Numbered from the stretch's first letter, positions 44,037 to 56,041 are shown. The stretch is DNA of 64,000 bases from Parasitella parasitica (GCA_025201805.1 MU619253.1:123914-187913); one strand, 5' to 3'. The notes: generated by a model from the sequence alone, not told the origin. Program-made: numbers and translations.

Positions 44037-44927
44037 ATGTATTCTCGCCCTGCTTCTCCAACAATTCAAAAGTCCAATGTACCTATACCATGGAAGATGA
44101 AATTAGAAAGCAGTTTTGAACGTAATTACAGCAGCGCCGACATGGACAGCGGTATGAAACACACATAAATATATCTTTACTGCCTCGTACCGGTATATTA
44201 ATCGTATACATGTAAAGCCTATGTCTCAATGTGCAATATTAAAAGATCAGGGGATGTATCAATGCATTGCCTGCAGTTTCGAGGTTTTTTAAAAGATGAT
44301 GCCCGGTTCCTTAAATTCTCTTTAGCCATGAATGACAACATATTGATGGGGGATATCAAATCTGACCCAAATGCCAAAATTAGCTGGTATGCACATGTAG
44401 TAAATGGCAATTCGTTTTCTAATGAAAAGTAGGACCATGCCAAAAACTCGAGAGTACTACCATTTTAAAGGCAAATTTTACATTGCATCTGCACCTATTC
44501 AAGTAACCCGATTCCCGCCTCCAAAGATTATCGACGACGACACAAGCTCATCCGATTACTGGGAGAATCAACGCATACAACAATGGAAGAAACTCGATGC
44601 TAGATCTCGCGCAACATTCACATGGCCGTCCAGAGCGGAAATGCCAAAAGCTGATGATGTTTCGTTCTCCTGTCAATCGCTGAGTAGCTCAGACGACACA
44701 CTTGTGCATGATATAGCTATGGATAACTTTTGCTTGTTGGTGTTTAAAGTTACGGATGTCGAACATTTTGATTACTCGGATTTTCCTCCCAAGAGACGGG
44801 TAAATGCAGCAAACACTTTTATATATCTAGTCTTCAAAATATTAATGCAAAGATTCTTTTTATATATTAGATCTACAAGCTTTCAGTAAAAACTAGCCTG
44901 TGGGATATCCAAACAGCAAACCCCTAA
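44037..44927 (+). CDS. Alr4036-type FMN-binding split-barrel protein (PNPOx-like)
   Basis: Four exons (44037-44151, 44218-44386, 44433-44799, 44871-44927) encode 235 residues. LQFRGFLKDDARFLKFSL, ISWTMPKTREYYHFKGKFYI and the basic middle match the Alr4036-family FMN-binding domain related to pyridoxamine-phosphate oxidase. The joined exons IYKLSVKTSLWD and DYSDFPPKRR form the usual C-terminal flavin-contact region. Members are flavoproteins of poorly known substrate, so I assign only FMN binding. The junction at 44386/44433 is needed: without it the frame ends at once, and splicing creates SWTMPKTRE. The protein is short of a full PNPOx dimer arm. It is divergent from SIN3. Confidence 0.85.
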
Positions 44928-45648
44928 CCTGAGGTATAGTATGATTGTGGAATAAAGTCGTATTTTCTCTTTTTTTTTTTTTTCCCGGGTTTGACCAAGG
45001 ATAAAATACACAAATATCAACTGTAAGCAGCAAGTTGTCATTTCTGCAATGCAGTAGTCCAACTGTCAAAGTTAAAGCAGTGAAAATAAAATTTGTTTTC
45101 AGCATTCTTCCAAGATACGTTATCAGTTCTATACGTCTATAGCTTAACAGATATATATTTATAAGCATCAAGACAGTAGATATTATCTATATAAATATGC
45201 CTCATTGTCTAAAACAATGCAAATTTTTGAGATTACCTCTGTCATTAAAGTTTTGAACAAGGTATTTTCATTGATAAGTGGGATTCACGCCCGGCATGGA
45301 GCAAAACGTTCATTTTCAAAAGTTTCGAATGACATTTAATTGACCCCACATGCTGGCTACATGATATTACGGTACTACCAGCATAGTGTGAGACATACAT
45401 CAATGGTAAGCAATCGTTGAAAGTAGAATTAAACGTTGAAATGTCAAACATTTTGTTTAGTTGCATGAGAATTGAGCAAATCAGAGTTTACACTATCATT
45501 TTTGAACAATCGTAGCTCCTACATCCCGTCCTAATCAATTCCTCTCCAACTGACATTCTAACCATATCCTTCGTACATGAACCATCCGGAAAAATAGTAT
45601 AATCATTTGTGGGTTTATTCTTGATTTTATTATACAATTTACACTAAT
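44928..45648. other. Intergenic sequence, no gene seen
   Basis: About 720 bases between convergent FMN-binding protein and Rpb9 genes. Minus-strand open frames at 44893-45171 and 45245-45466 have no motifs. There is a poly-T tract at 44971-44985. Confidence 0.5.
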
Positions 45649-46169
45649 TTAATCGACCCATCTATATCCACAACCTCTGTTGCCGCAAACATAAAATAGC
45701 GTCATTTTTGTGTCGGCACGTCTCGAAGATGACTGGAAAAATACGGCCTCTGGATGTCCACACTTGCCACATTGGACATTAGCTCTAGGCTATGTAAATA
45801 AGAATTTAGTTGTTGTATCTACTTTATGCGATCTCACAACTTACAAGAGTAGGATCTGTACTTAGATCAGCCAGCATCATAGTTTGTTCACTTTATAGGA
45901 ATACATTAGATCAGAAGGTCAAGATGGCATTTTGCAAAAATACAAACGAGGGGGCGTGCACAATTTCATGACGATAGACACACAAATTTTCAGCCTGCTC
46001 TTGATATTCACAATTACGACAAGCAAACATTAGTTTTCTTTCGCTTTTATCTTCTCTGGGGTATAGTAAATTGTTGCTATGAGGGCGATGGACGAGAATC
46101 AGTGTCACAGATAACTTGATAATGGTTGTTAGCTAGTTACCATTCTAAACAATATTTGAATGTGGCCAT
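45649..46169 (-). CDS. RPB9: RNA polymerase II subunit Rpb9
   Basis: Four exons (46169-46141, 46076-45948, 45890-45845, 45789-45649) encode 114 residues. The N-terminal zinc ribbon uses C7, C10, C29 and C32 (CLEC and CRNC), with the typical [10 protein letters not shown] between. [11 protein letters not shown] is the linker hallmark. The C-terminal TFIIS-like ribbon has [27 protein letters not shown] and GCGYRWVD. Rpb9 sits on the polymerase lobe/jaw, affects start-site choice and fidelity, and helps degradation of stalled polymerase. All four exons are small, so single-frame gene finding would miss it. The GTTTGT donor at 45947 is less usual, but it alone restores the frame and gives IVHAPSEQTM. 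Confidence 0.95.
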
Positions 46170-46282
46170 ATCGACAATATGAATGAAATGTGAAAAGAGT
46201 TGTAGAAGCAACTCAAGATATTTTTTTTTTTATTCAGAAAAGGAGGATGGAGGGAGTCACGGAAGCTGTGGGGCGATGCCTT

Positions 46283-47482
46283 TTATTGCTGTTGTTTGAC
46301 ACCCTTCACAATGATAGGAACCAGCCAAGGTTTAGCTCTTAACAATCCAAACAAGAAACTGGAAACTTTCAAAAAAATTCTGTTTGAAAGACTTATGCCA
46401 ATTCCATATTTCGCTGCTGCATTGTACTGCGTGTCAAATGAATGAGATAGCCCACCAAATACAAGATTTCGATCCAGTTGGTCAATCTCTACCCCCTCAT
46501 AGCCAATATTCTCGAGATGGTCCGCATATTCCTCTACTGTGACTAAATTTTGGATTGGTACATGTACTGATTCACAAACAAACTGGAAGATCCTTCGCTG
46601 GAGTGAAGTTGCCTTGTGTAGAAAATCGGGTTCGATCGCTAGATCGTATAGCCCAATGGACCCATTCTGATTGAGCTTCTTGAAAACAGTTTCTAGGAAA
46701 TTCCAGCGAGTATTGTAATGGTACGCCGAATCAATGCATATAATATGGTCAAATGTATCGTTCGCTGATAAGACTTCTTCAAGATTATCTGCTGATCCAT
46801 GTACAAGAGAGATGTTTTCTTTCAAAGGCGAGGATTTTAATCTATTATTTGCAATCCTCCATTGTGATGACTCATTTGTAACCCCCTTTCAAGTAGGAAA
46901 ACTTAGTGTGTCGCTGGAAAGATTGCTTTAGTCTTTTGCTTACCATTACTTTTGCCCTGTATTGATCTAAGGAAGAGTTGCTCTTTTTAATCCATCATGA
47001 GTTTTCGTAGCCGAAAAATTGTTGCTTACCTGCCAACATGATACAGGAATCTCCACACCCAAAACCAACATCTATGCGAAAACAAGCTTATCAGTATGTG
47101 AAGGGTACTTTACATTATTTTTATTACCCAATACAGTTGAATTTGGCCTGATATTCATTTTGCTTGCAACTGCATGAACCAAATTTTCACAAGCTTCTGG
47201 AAAACTCATATCCTTTTCATCCCATAAACCCATGTTAAACCAAAGAGTCTGTGGAGGAAGATGCAAATTGAATAATAGATGCCTTAGTCCATAAATCTCG
47301 TTTTTATCCGTTAGCGTCGCTATATGTTCTTCGTTTGTTGAATTGATTAATATATACAGGATACACGTTATACCCAAGGCATGTAAATAGGTCAAAGCGC
47401 TTTTTATAGGGCCATCAGTGTATGTTAGAATTAAAGGAAGAAGACTAAAGTATCCAGCAACAACACTAATGTTAAATAGCAT
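46283..47482 (-). CDS. Membrane-associated SAM-dependent methyltransferase
   Basis: Four exons (47482-47128, 47071-47030, 46966-46944, 46885-46283) encode 340 residues. Two N-terminal hydrophobic segments (about 5-22 and 28-48) suggest membrane attachment. A class I methyltransferase domain follows with motif I VLDVGFGCGDSCIMLA, formed across the first splice. HIICIDSAYHYNTRWNFLE and NQNGSIGLYDLAI follow. The layout resembles type-11, sterol/tocopherol-like or cyclopropane-type small-molecule methyltransferases, but the substrate cannot be told. The C-terminus has another hydrophobic stretch (FLKVSSFLFGLLRAKPWLVP) and a basic end. Exon 3 is only 23 nt (a microexon) and joins motif I to GVTNESSQW. 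It lies 113 bases downstream of the Rpb9 start codon on the same strand. Confidence 0.85.
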
Positions 47483-48105
47483 GGTGATAAACAAAAGAGG
47501 CGGCTATCATATCGTTTGAAGCCGAGCTTTAGTCTTGGTGCGTCACGCTGAGTTCCTTGATAAATGATGAAACACCACTCAATATTGCAATACCAGAGCC
47601 ATCAAGTTGTTATCCACAATCTTTTGCTATTGGAAATGCTCAAACATTCACTCAATAATAAAGCAAGTTTTTCAATTTCACTACGAATCATAATATTAGT
47701 AAAATAACCCTAAAGTATGTGGGAAATACAGCTAATAGAAATGTATAGAACAGCAAGCTATTATTTCTTGCCAAGATGCCTAGATATTCATTTGGTAGAA
47801 CCTGGATAGTTACGTTTCACAGAGGGCAAATTTGCTTTTGCAGGTAGTGAATAATTTAAAAGGTTCAGGGTCTTGATAGTACGAAAAGTCTTCAAAGTCT
47901 ATTTCATCAAATGATGGGGGAACTTCAATGAAAGTCAACAGGCATTGGATTAATGTGATGTGTATTATTTTGAATAATTTTTATGATGTTGAAAGAAATC
48001 AAGGGAGCAGACGTTAATGAATTCCTCACGATAATCATACGATTGACACCCAAAGATTCATTGAAAAAAAGGCTCTTATAGCTACAATAAAGATAAATTT
48101 ACTTT
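47483..48105. other. Intergenic sequence, no gene seen
   Basis: About 620 bases of AT-rich sequence with the methyltransferase promoter and the Spt6 3' flank. An AATAAA-like signal on the minus strand just below 48106 could end the Spt6 transcript. No open frame of note. Confidence 0.5.
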
Positions 48106-51100
48106 TTAATATCTGTTTGTGTTTCGTCGCTTTTGTTTTTGTGCTTCGGCTTGTTGAATATGCTTGAAACCATTGATGAGGTCGTCAACTTGAGCATAAG
48201 AAACATCACGTAATCGATAACCGTCAGGCAAAACTCTCACAACCTATCTAACGTTAATATAGTGTGCTATAGTCATATAAGTAAAAATAGAAATACATAC
48301 CCAACGCATTGGAGGGCCACGAATGCTCAACTTGAACCCTAAATCAAAGTAGCCCGGCTTTTCGCTTTGACAGAAACCATACGCAGACATTTTGGGGTTG
48401 GCCTGCGTCAATGCCGTCAAATGTTCATTCAATACACGAGTACCACCTGGTTGGTATTTAGGATGAGACATTAACTCCTCTACTTTACGAGCCACTGCTT
48501 CAACATAGGTAACAATCAATTCATCCAAATCTTCATATGTTTGGTTGCCGATTTTCAGTCTAGCAGGTGCATGTGGATCATCCTTATTTTTGACCTCAAC
48601 AACATCAAGATGCTGATACATATCTTCATCAACTTTCCAAGTGATAGCAATATGATCAAAGCCATGAGAAGAAGGACGGATGACTAAATCACCACGTTGG
48701 CGGCTAGCCAAAAACTCTTCTGCCTCCATGTGATTGAAAGGTCTGAACAAGGGATGTTTGATAACACGAGTTGAGCGAGCTTGCTTGCGTCTACTGCTGC
48801 GGTGTTGTTCACGCTCTTTTGTTTCTTCTAGATGATCATAATAAGGATCCAGAGGCAACTTACGAAGTATATAATCAGAGCCAGGCTTGGTATCAGACGC
48901 TTTGCAAGACAGGTCCACCATGAATTTGTCGCGGTCAATACGAAGCACTTTACAATTGATGGTTTGTCCAACTTGCAGTACATCACCCACATTCATAATA
49001 CGATCATCCGATGCATTTTCAACGTAAATCATACCTTCCAGACCAGAGTCCAGAACGCAGTTGGCAATCTTACCACGAATAGCGACAACCATGGCAGGAA
49101 TGATGAAGCCTTCGCTCAATGTTTGGCGAGTCTCGCCGGTAACCATGATGAATGTCTCTTCGGTTGTAGGGCGACCGTAGCGTTGACGGCGGTCATGATA
49201 GGGACCTTGGAGTTCTAATTTGATGTGTTCCAAAATTTGACGCTTGGGAGCATTGTATTGCTTGCGTAAGACGACAGCATAGTCATCCAAAATCAAATCA
49301 TTGAGCTTATCTGGGTATTCTTTAATGACACGAGTAACGACGGCCACCTTAGAGTCATAGTCGTCCATTTCATCTTCGTCAATTTCAAGGGCGTCAGCAG
49401 CCATCTTGCGAGCCAACTCATAATCTTGGGGATGAATACGAGTATCGTCGAGTATATCAGCACCATCGATGTCTCGAATGCGCAAGTAGCTAGCGCAATT
49501 CATGAATGTATTGGCAGGTGTCAATTTGCGTAAAACAAGGGCAGTACGGCTCTCTAGTTCACCAGTTGCTTCAATTTTTTTAAGAATACTCTGAGACTTA
49601 CGTGGACCAAAGCCGCAGACGTACTGAAGCGCATTTGCATGATACGCACTTGTGATGGCAGCATTGATATCGAAACCAAGATCGTTTACAACACTTATGA
49701 GAGCGCGTTCCAGATAAAAGAAGAGAGTGTCCTCAGGGACCAGATATTGAAGATCGTGGTGGTGGATAGCAAGCAAATCACGACCCAGGCCAACATATTC
49801 CAAGACGGGGCTCTGCAAACGGCGAGCAAGCGAGATGCAGTAACGCATGGTTTCTGAATGTTCGCTGAACTCTTCCTGAGCACGACGTGAATTCTTGTAC
49901 AGACGCGAGGCTTCATCGTCGACGACCACCATATCCATACGCGGAATGCCATTGTGTTCGTGCGATTGGTTAATCTCGCTTAACATTGTTTGCATATGCT
50001 TGATAACTCTGCGCGTTTCTGCATTATAGCCTGCGACACCGAGAACATTTGCCTTTTTGGACTTTATGAAATCAGACATTTCTTTCCAGTAACGCTCGTC
50101 CTTGAGGTTGGGCACCTGGATTTGATCGAGGATCTTACCCCTTTGATTCACGAATAAGGCAACGACAGGATCCTTGGGTGATCCATTGCCAGAAGAAACT
50201 GTGATAACACGAGGTAAGGGGCTCTTGAACTGCGATTCAGGGCCGCGGAAGGGGCCAACGTTGATCTTGTTGTACAGATTTTCAAATGAGGCTTGACAAA
50301 TGGCCTCCTGAGCTTCGATCCTCAATTTCTCTCGCACATACTTGCTCATTAACGGCATCAGGTGCTCTTTCAGGGCCTGCTCGATGATCTCTTTACGCTG
50401 ATCGTTCCATTGCTGAGCTGTATCACTGTACGCGTCAGATACGTAGAATGTTGCAATGCGATTAAACCACGCAGGGTAGTCAGCGATGCTGATGGTAATT
50501 GTCAATAAATTATCGACCTCACCTTTGAGGATGTGTAGGAATTGGCCGTCGTTGAAATCGGTAATGGGCTTTTCAGTCAAGAATTTGAAAGGGTGCATAG
50601 CGTGCAGTTCGTCGATGACATTGTAGCCCTTCTCTGTGGGTCTCACAGTTACAGTGGCAAACGACTCCCAATCCCTACGCATAGCTTTTCTGACTTGCGG
50701 ATCAAAGGCCATTTCCTGGGCAAGGACCGAACGCACACCCTTGAGGACTCTGGTGGGGTCAGGAAAGTTGGTATCGATGTATAGTTCAGCTTCAATGATA
50801 GGGTCAACAGATAAATCATCGGGTGTATGGCGAAGATTGCCTTCCATGTAGTTTGCTCCAAATTCTCTGGCCGAGATACCGAAACGAGACAAACATTCAC
50901 CAATCTTTGACGACTGACTCAAATTATACAGAGATTTGTTCATGGGGCGCTTAGGACCGTGTGTTTGCTGTTGCATAATGTTGATTTTCTCGCTGAATCT
51001 CAAGTTGATATAGTCTGTCAAATCTGTCACTTCTTCTACCTTTTCTACACGTTCCAACATGGTGTTGACATAATCATCGAAAATTTGGCACTTGGCAATG

Positions 51101-52592
51101 AATTCTTTCAACGCATTGCGACGATCAATAAAGCTGTGGTATTTGAAATCCAAATCGTAAATATCCCAAAGGTCTTTCTCGGTCAAAATCTCTTTGCTGT
51201 GGCCAGTGATCTTGTCTACTTTTGTAAAATAATCGCGACGGTGGTCCTTGATGTGAGGGACTTCAAGAAACTCTCTAGTAAAGAAGCTGACTACATGGGC
51301 TACTGCAGACGTGAATTGATCGGTGGGCTGTTCCTCTCCACGACGACGAGCCATGATGCGAGAAATCCAGCCACCTTCTTCTTGCACTTGGTCGTTAGTG
51401 GCCTGTTCAAACGTCTTGTTGAGTCCCTCAAAACGCATTTGCAGACGCTCAGGAACATCACGCAAACGAATTTCATCATCTTCCTCGGTCATCATACGTT
51501 CAGCAAGTTCACTCGGCTCGAAAATATCTGTTAATTGAGGCTCACGTTCCTTTGCTGCTTCGGCCTCGTCGTCGTCGTATTGTGCCCATTCATATTCAGC
51601 ACCATCACCAAAAATATCATACATATCCATAAGAACGCTATGTTTCATTTGAGTAAAAAAAAAAAAGATCATATGTCAAATAAACATCACACCCACATAC
51701 TCTTCGCTAATGCCCTCTGGTAAGATATTCATCATATCCTTGCTAGCTTTTCCACGTCTTTTGCCATCATCATCATAGCCGCGAGGTTTACTCCTTTCGC
51801 CCAAAGTCTCGTTCAAGTCATCGTCATCGTCATCTTCATCAGCAATAAAATCGCCCATGTCGTCGTACGCATCGCGGTGTCTGTATCTGGCTCTATCATC
51901 GTATTCTTCAGCGTATTCATCACGACGACGATTGTCGCGGGAGGGCTCCTTTTCTGGCTGTTCTACAACGTCTTCGTCGTCAGAGAAAATATTGTCGACG
52001 TTTGTATTTTCGTAAGTTTGTTCTTCGCGGCCACGTTTAAGACGCTTTAGTTTAGGCTAAAGTATACAGATTTTGTTACGAAGCAGATTAGTAAAGCAGC
52101 AAAGGTGAAATACTTACGCCTGTTGAGCGGCTAAGCTTGATACCAGTATTTTCTTCTAGCAGATCCAAGTCCTCTTCATCTAAATCTTCGTCATCTATTT
52201 TAAAGAAGGGTTAAAGACAAGGTTGAAATCGTGACATGTTGGACAGTATTTACAGTCTTCGACCTTCTTTCTCTTTTTACGACGCACAGCGACAGTTTCT
52301 GAGGCATCCGACTCTTCATCGTCAACAATAAAGCCTTCTGCAATCTAATGATATGTAAATACTTTTGGCGTCGCTTTTGCGCTATTGATATTACTTTTCG
52401 AGCTTCCTCTTCATCTTCTTCCTCCTCTTCTTCATCTTCATCGTCGTCGTCGTCGTCATCATCATGTACAAGATTGTTTCTTTTACGGGAGGAATAACCA
52501 ATATCTTCGCCTTCGTCATCCGAATGCTGGGTGATACTAGTTTCCTCGTCCTGATCATACAAATTGGAATCTTCGTCGTCACTTCTTGACAT
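48106..52592 (-). CDS. SPT6: Transcription elongation factor and histone chaperone Spt6
   Basis: Six exons (52592-52395, 52344-52254, 52194-52118, 52056-51701, 51637-48301, 48243-48106) encode 1398 residues. A very acidic N-terminus (exons 1-4) is expected to bind histones and Spn1/Iws1. Next come the DMYDIFGDGAEYEW core, helix-hairpin-helix and YqgF-like parts (VVALFVNQRGKIL, FGPRKSQSILKKI), and an S1 domain (VLDSGLEGMIYVENASDD). Last are tandem SH2 domains starting HPLFRPFNHMEAEEFL with DLVIRPSSHG, which bind the phosphorylated Pol II linker. The tail after the SH2 domains is short (GFKHIQQAEAQKQKRRN). The junction 51701/51637 uses the GTATGT donor; other reading choices break phase. Spt6 travels with Pol II and restores nucleosomes behind it. 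Confidence 0.95.
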
Positions 52593-53286
52593 ATTCAACT
52601 AGATAAAAAAAACTAAGGAAAACACGACATGTATAATGCAGAATATTATAGAAACTTACACTAATCTTGTTTCAAACAGTTAAGTAATGAAGAAGAAATA
52701 AAAAAGGGAAATCTCATCAAGATGTGTTTGTTTTTTTTTTTTTTTTTTCTGAATGAAATTTACCTCGAGTCACTGCTGTTCTCTTAACGACTTACCGCCA
52801 CTGCCCTTATAAAATACACTGCAGCTTCAGCTTTAATCAACTAAAAGCCAAATAAAACCGCTGATGAATGAGCAGCCTTTGAAAGTTGTTATATCAGAGG
52901 AAATAGACTTCTTAAGCAAAAATTCTGAGCAGTGATCTTTCAAATTTGCATTCCATGTTTGCAACCATTAACAAGAAGCCAATGAAATTATTGCTTTTAG
53001 CATATTAGGGCACACCATATAAAAATGTTATTTATTACATGCAGAATATAAAACAAATTAAAGGGAGGTTACGAACGAAGGTGGTAGCATAGAGCGGGTA
53101 AAAAAAACTTTTTTGTAACTTGGGTAAGGAGTAAAGAAGTGATGGCGAATTCTGTTTCATACATATGATACTATTTTTTGGGAAAGAAGAAGGGGAGGGG
53201 GGGGGGGGAAATCAACAGTAAAATATAAAGGAGATTAAGCATGTGTAAAAGTAAATATATATATACATTATCATCATAAAAAAAGA
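52593..53286. other. Intergenic sequence, no gene seen
   Basis: About 690 bases holding the Spt6 promoter and the 3' flank of the next gene. It contains a poly-T run (52731-52748) and a poly-G run (53194-53207). I see no gene. Confidence 0.5.
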
Positions 53287-53733
53287 TTAAACAGCACAGC
53301 CAGGTGTCAGGCTTAACCTCACTGTTCTTTGAGGTTGCTCGAAGATTAAGGATTCCAACTCTTTAGCTTTTGGGGATTTTGGAGATGTTTCTTGGTTGCA
53401 ATAGTCGGCTTCTACCAGCTGAGATGTCATATTTTGACTCTGATCTACTATTGAACCAGCAGTAGTTGATGAGCATGTGGAAGTCGAAGAATCTCGACGC
53501 TTCCATAATAGTGACAGTGAAGATGCAGATACAACTTGATTTCGTCGTTGGCGGTAAGAGTTTTCTTCCATACACGGTCTGAAACTAGCAGCAGAAGAAC
53601 CAGTACTAGTGTGTTGCTCAACACTATTATGTGACATCCTTCGCACTTGACTATAGGTTGCTGTAGTATTCAAAAAGACCTTTTCATCTTCACTCAAGAA
53701 AGGAATATGAGTGGAAGTGGCGGAATGAGACAT
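53287..53733 (-). CDS. Small unknown protein ending Cys-Ala-Val, paralogue A
   Basis: Single exon of 148 residues. Three blocks are shared with the protein at 55585-55974. The N-terminal block has HIPFLSEDEKVFLNTTAT and SQVRRMS. The middle block has QVVSASSLS and KRRDSSTS. The C-terminal block has SPKAKELESLIFEQPQRTV and RLSLTPGCAV. RRMS and KRRDSS fit basic-directed (PKA-like) phosphorylation sites. There is no signal peptide, membrane segment or known domain, and most of the linker is Ser/Thr-rich and probably disordered. The C-terminal CAV has Cys at -3, so it is not a CaaX box. A TATA box lies 72-80 bases upstream. Function unknown; coding status is strongly supported by the paralogue. 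Confidence 0.85.
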   Translation of the reverse strand: MSHSATSTHIPFLSEDEKVFLNTTATYSQVRRMSHNSVEQHTSTGSSAASFRPCMEENSYRQRRNQVVSASSLSLLWKRRDSSTSTCSSTTAGSIVDQSQNMTSQLVEADYCNQETSPKSPKAKELESLIFEQPQRTVRLSLTPGCAV

Positions 53734-53804
53734 TGATGGTATATAGAGGGTATGTTTAAAGAAAAAGAACAAAACAAAAAAAAATTGAGGTGAAGATCTA
53801 ATTG
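53734..53804. other. Short 5' leader of paralogue A
   Basis: A-rich leader of about 70 bases between the TATA box and the ATG at 53733, with no upstream ATG in a competing frame of note. Confidence 0.4.
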
Positions 53805-53813
53805 CTTTATATA
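53805..53813 (-). promoter_or_regulatory. TATA box of paralogue A
   Basis: TATATAAAG on the minus strand, 72-80 bases upstream of the ATG at 53733. The identical word occurs before the GPI-type gene (58139-58147). Confidence 0.6.
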
Positions 53814-55584
53814 CTTTTTTTTTTTTTTTTGCATTGAATAAAGCTCACAGGTTAAAAAGCTTCGTCATGAAAAAAAGTACAATGCACTAAACCTTAAAAT
53901 GCTTGAGAAAGGTTAAATTACACCAATATAAAAAAGCTCCTAAATCCTAAACCTTGAATTCAGCCCCTCCTATAATGTATACAGCATATTCTCCCTCTTT
54001 TTTCTTATTAACCAACCTGGTTTCGATGAATTGACAAAACATAATAAAGGTCTTAGATTAAAGAATTCAGCATAATGTATTTGCATTATGCTTTGTTTTA
54101 AGATAACTTATAAAAATCATAGTTCAATAGAGAATTTTGGCTAGCAAAAATTGGTAAAGTTCAATAGTTCCGACAATTGGCAAAAAGGTTCATAGTTTAG
54201 TATTAATGATGCAAGAACTATATCATTTGTTTAATGATCTTTTTGGCGTTATACTTATATATCATTTTGCGCAAAAAATACACCAACTAGCGTCATTTTT
54301 AATCCTCATGATGCTTTTTTTCTCTCTTTAATATAAAGGATTCTTAAAAGAACTTGCTTTCTCGAGTATGAAAGGGGTATAGTTAAGTTGCTATTAAAAC
54401 CATCTGGTGTGAAAGCGTATGACAACGCCAAAGCATGTATATAAAATTGATATAATAGAGAAACTGTGGCGCAACTGGTTATGATGATCTAATAATGCTC
54501 AGAAATCCTTTTTGTTTTGAAAGTACATCCCAAGATGTTTTATCAATAATGATCTATTATTTGTCCCAAATATGAGTTGCAGATCAATTTCGTTTGATTT
54601 GCATTGAAAGAAAACCCTTTTGCCTTTTCATGTTATACAATATATAGTTTTCTTCAAAATCAGGTCTACTATGATGCCCCCGTCAAGATCCTGCATTCTC
54701 GAGACTCAATGTGCTACCATTAGACCAAAAAGAGTATGGAATAATGTTCAATGCTGGTTATATTACCCTATTTTTGTTTGTTATATCGATTACAGATTTC
54801 CGAGAACTATTTTTTACACAATCTGTTTCATCAACGCTCTGGATTTGTATATTGATTAGAATCTCTGATGCCTCCTCATGCATATAAACTACCAACATTG
54901 TTATGTGTCTCTACTTAAACTGCCGCATGCTAGCAGCAAGAAATCATCGAGCATTTTTGAACTGAGATGATCATGGTATCATCATGAATAGAAAATATGG
55001 CATGTTAATAATGTGGACATTCAGTTTTTGTAAACTTTAGCTCAAATGGTTTCAACCAAATCCTTGCTTGATTTGTCTTGAACTCAAATAAAACTAGTAA
55101 AGACTTGGTTCCTTTTTTTTTAAAAAAAAAAAAAAAAAAAAAAAGTCTGCAGTACTATAGTAGTAATGCAATTGAGGCAGTAAGGCTTTACGCCAGTTGA
55201 TAAATAATAAACAATAGATACATAAAATATGATATATTTTGTTGAAATTCAATCAAAGCCAAGCTACTTTTTACAATGGTCATGCCGACCAGATGCCATT
55301 CAATGCTTATATGTGGCGGCATGCAATGAATGTCAGCATGATCTGGCTCTTTTCACAGTACAATGCCTTGGTGCTCAAGGCATTTTATTAATTCAATGTA
55401 TTATGGAGACACTTGCTGATATCCCGCATGCATTATTTATAAACGTTTGAGATGTGAATGATTTTTTTTTATTTACATGCAATGATACTTAAAAACTAGG
55501 GGTTATCATTAAAAGAAGGAAAAAAAGGAGGGAGCGCTTATGTACAGTTTAATGGAATGGATATCGTCGTATATATAATATAGC
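53814..55584. other. Intergenic region between the two paralogues, with a tRNA-like segment
   Basis: About 1.8 kb. A minus-strand segment at 54673-54734 begins TGGTCTAATGGTAGCAC, a convincing tRNA D-arm, but the rest does not fold into a sound cloverleaf (see findings). A plus-strand open frame at 55229-55450 (73 codons, Cys-rich) has no known motif. Poly-A runs occur at 55121-55144. Confidence 0.4.
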
Positions 55585-55974
55585 CTAGACAGCACAACGT
55601 GGAGTCAAGCTTAAGCGAACTGTTCGTTGGGGTTGCTCAAATATCAGTGATTCTAACTCTCTAGCTTTGGGCGATTGGTCAACCGAATACTCGTAATCAG
55701 ATTGACATGGTACAAAATCCATAGTAGTGGATGAAGAAGATGAAACCAATGAGGATGTAGAGGAACTCCTTCTTTTGAATAAAAACGAAGACAATGAGGA
55801 CACAGATACCACTTGATGCCTTTTAATGCTATTGTGATGGCTGCTCTCCATACTTGGTCTTTCCAAGGATAAATTTGACATTCTTCTGTATTGGCTGAAT
55901 GTCGCTGTTGTATTCAAAAATATTTGCTCTTCTTGACTTAGATAAGGAATATGGATTTCTTTTTGATTTGCCAT
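55585..55974 (-). CDS. Small unknown protein ending Cys-Ala-Val, paralogue B
   Basis: Single exon of 129 residues, tandem paralogue of the 53287-53733 gene in the same orientation. It shares HIPYLSQEEQIFLNTTAT with SQYRRMS, then QVVSVSSLS with KRRSSSTS, and the ending SPKARELESLIFEQPQRTV with RLSLTPRCAV. The 20 residues from ELES to SLTP are identical in the two proteins, yet 12 of the 20 codons differ silently, so selection acts on the protein. The linkers differ in length and sequence. A TATA box lies 59-67 bases upstream. No family is recognised. The gene pair probably arose by tandem duplication long ago. Confidence 0.87.
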   Translation of the reverse strand: MANQKEIHIPYLSQEEQIFLNTTATFSQYRRMSNLSLERPSMESSHHNSIKRHQVVSVSSLSSFLFKRRSSSTSSLVSSSSSTTMDFVPCQSDYEYSVDQSPKARELESLIFEQPQRTVRLSLTPRCAV

Positions 55975-56032
55975 TTTTTTGTGTAGAAATTATAAATGTG
56001 AAAAAGCGATTCGGAAACAGGGAATCGGCTCT

Positions 56033-56041
56033 CTTTTTATA
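56033..56041 (-). promoter_or_regulatory. TATA box of paralogue B
   Basis: TATAAAAAG on the minus strand, 59-67 bases upstream of the ATG at 55974. Confidence 0.6.

Noticed and set aside
53287-55974. C-terminal CaaX prenylation signal in the paralogue pair
   Set aside because: Cys is third, not fourth, from the end, and the residue order does not fit Rab-type CC, CxC or CCx ends.
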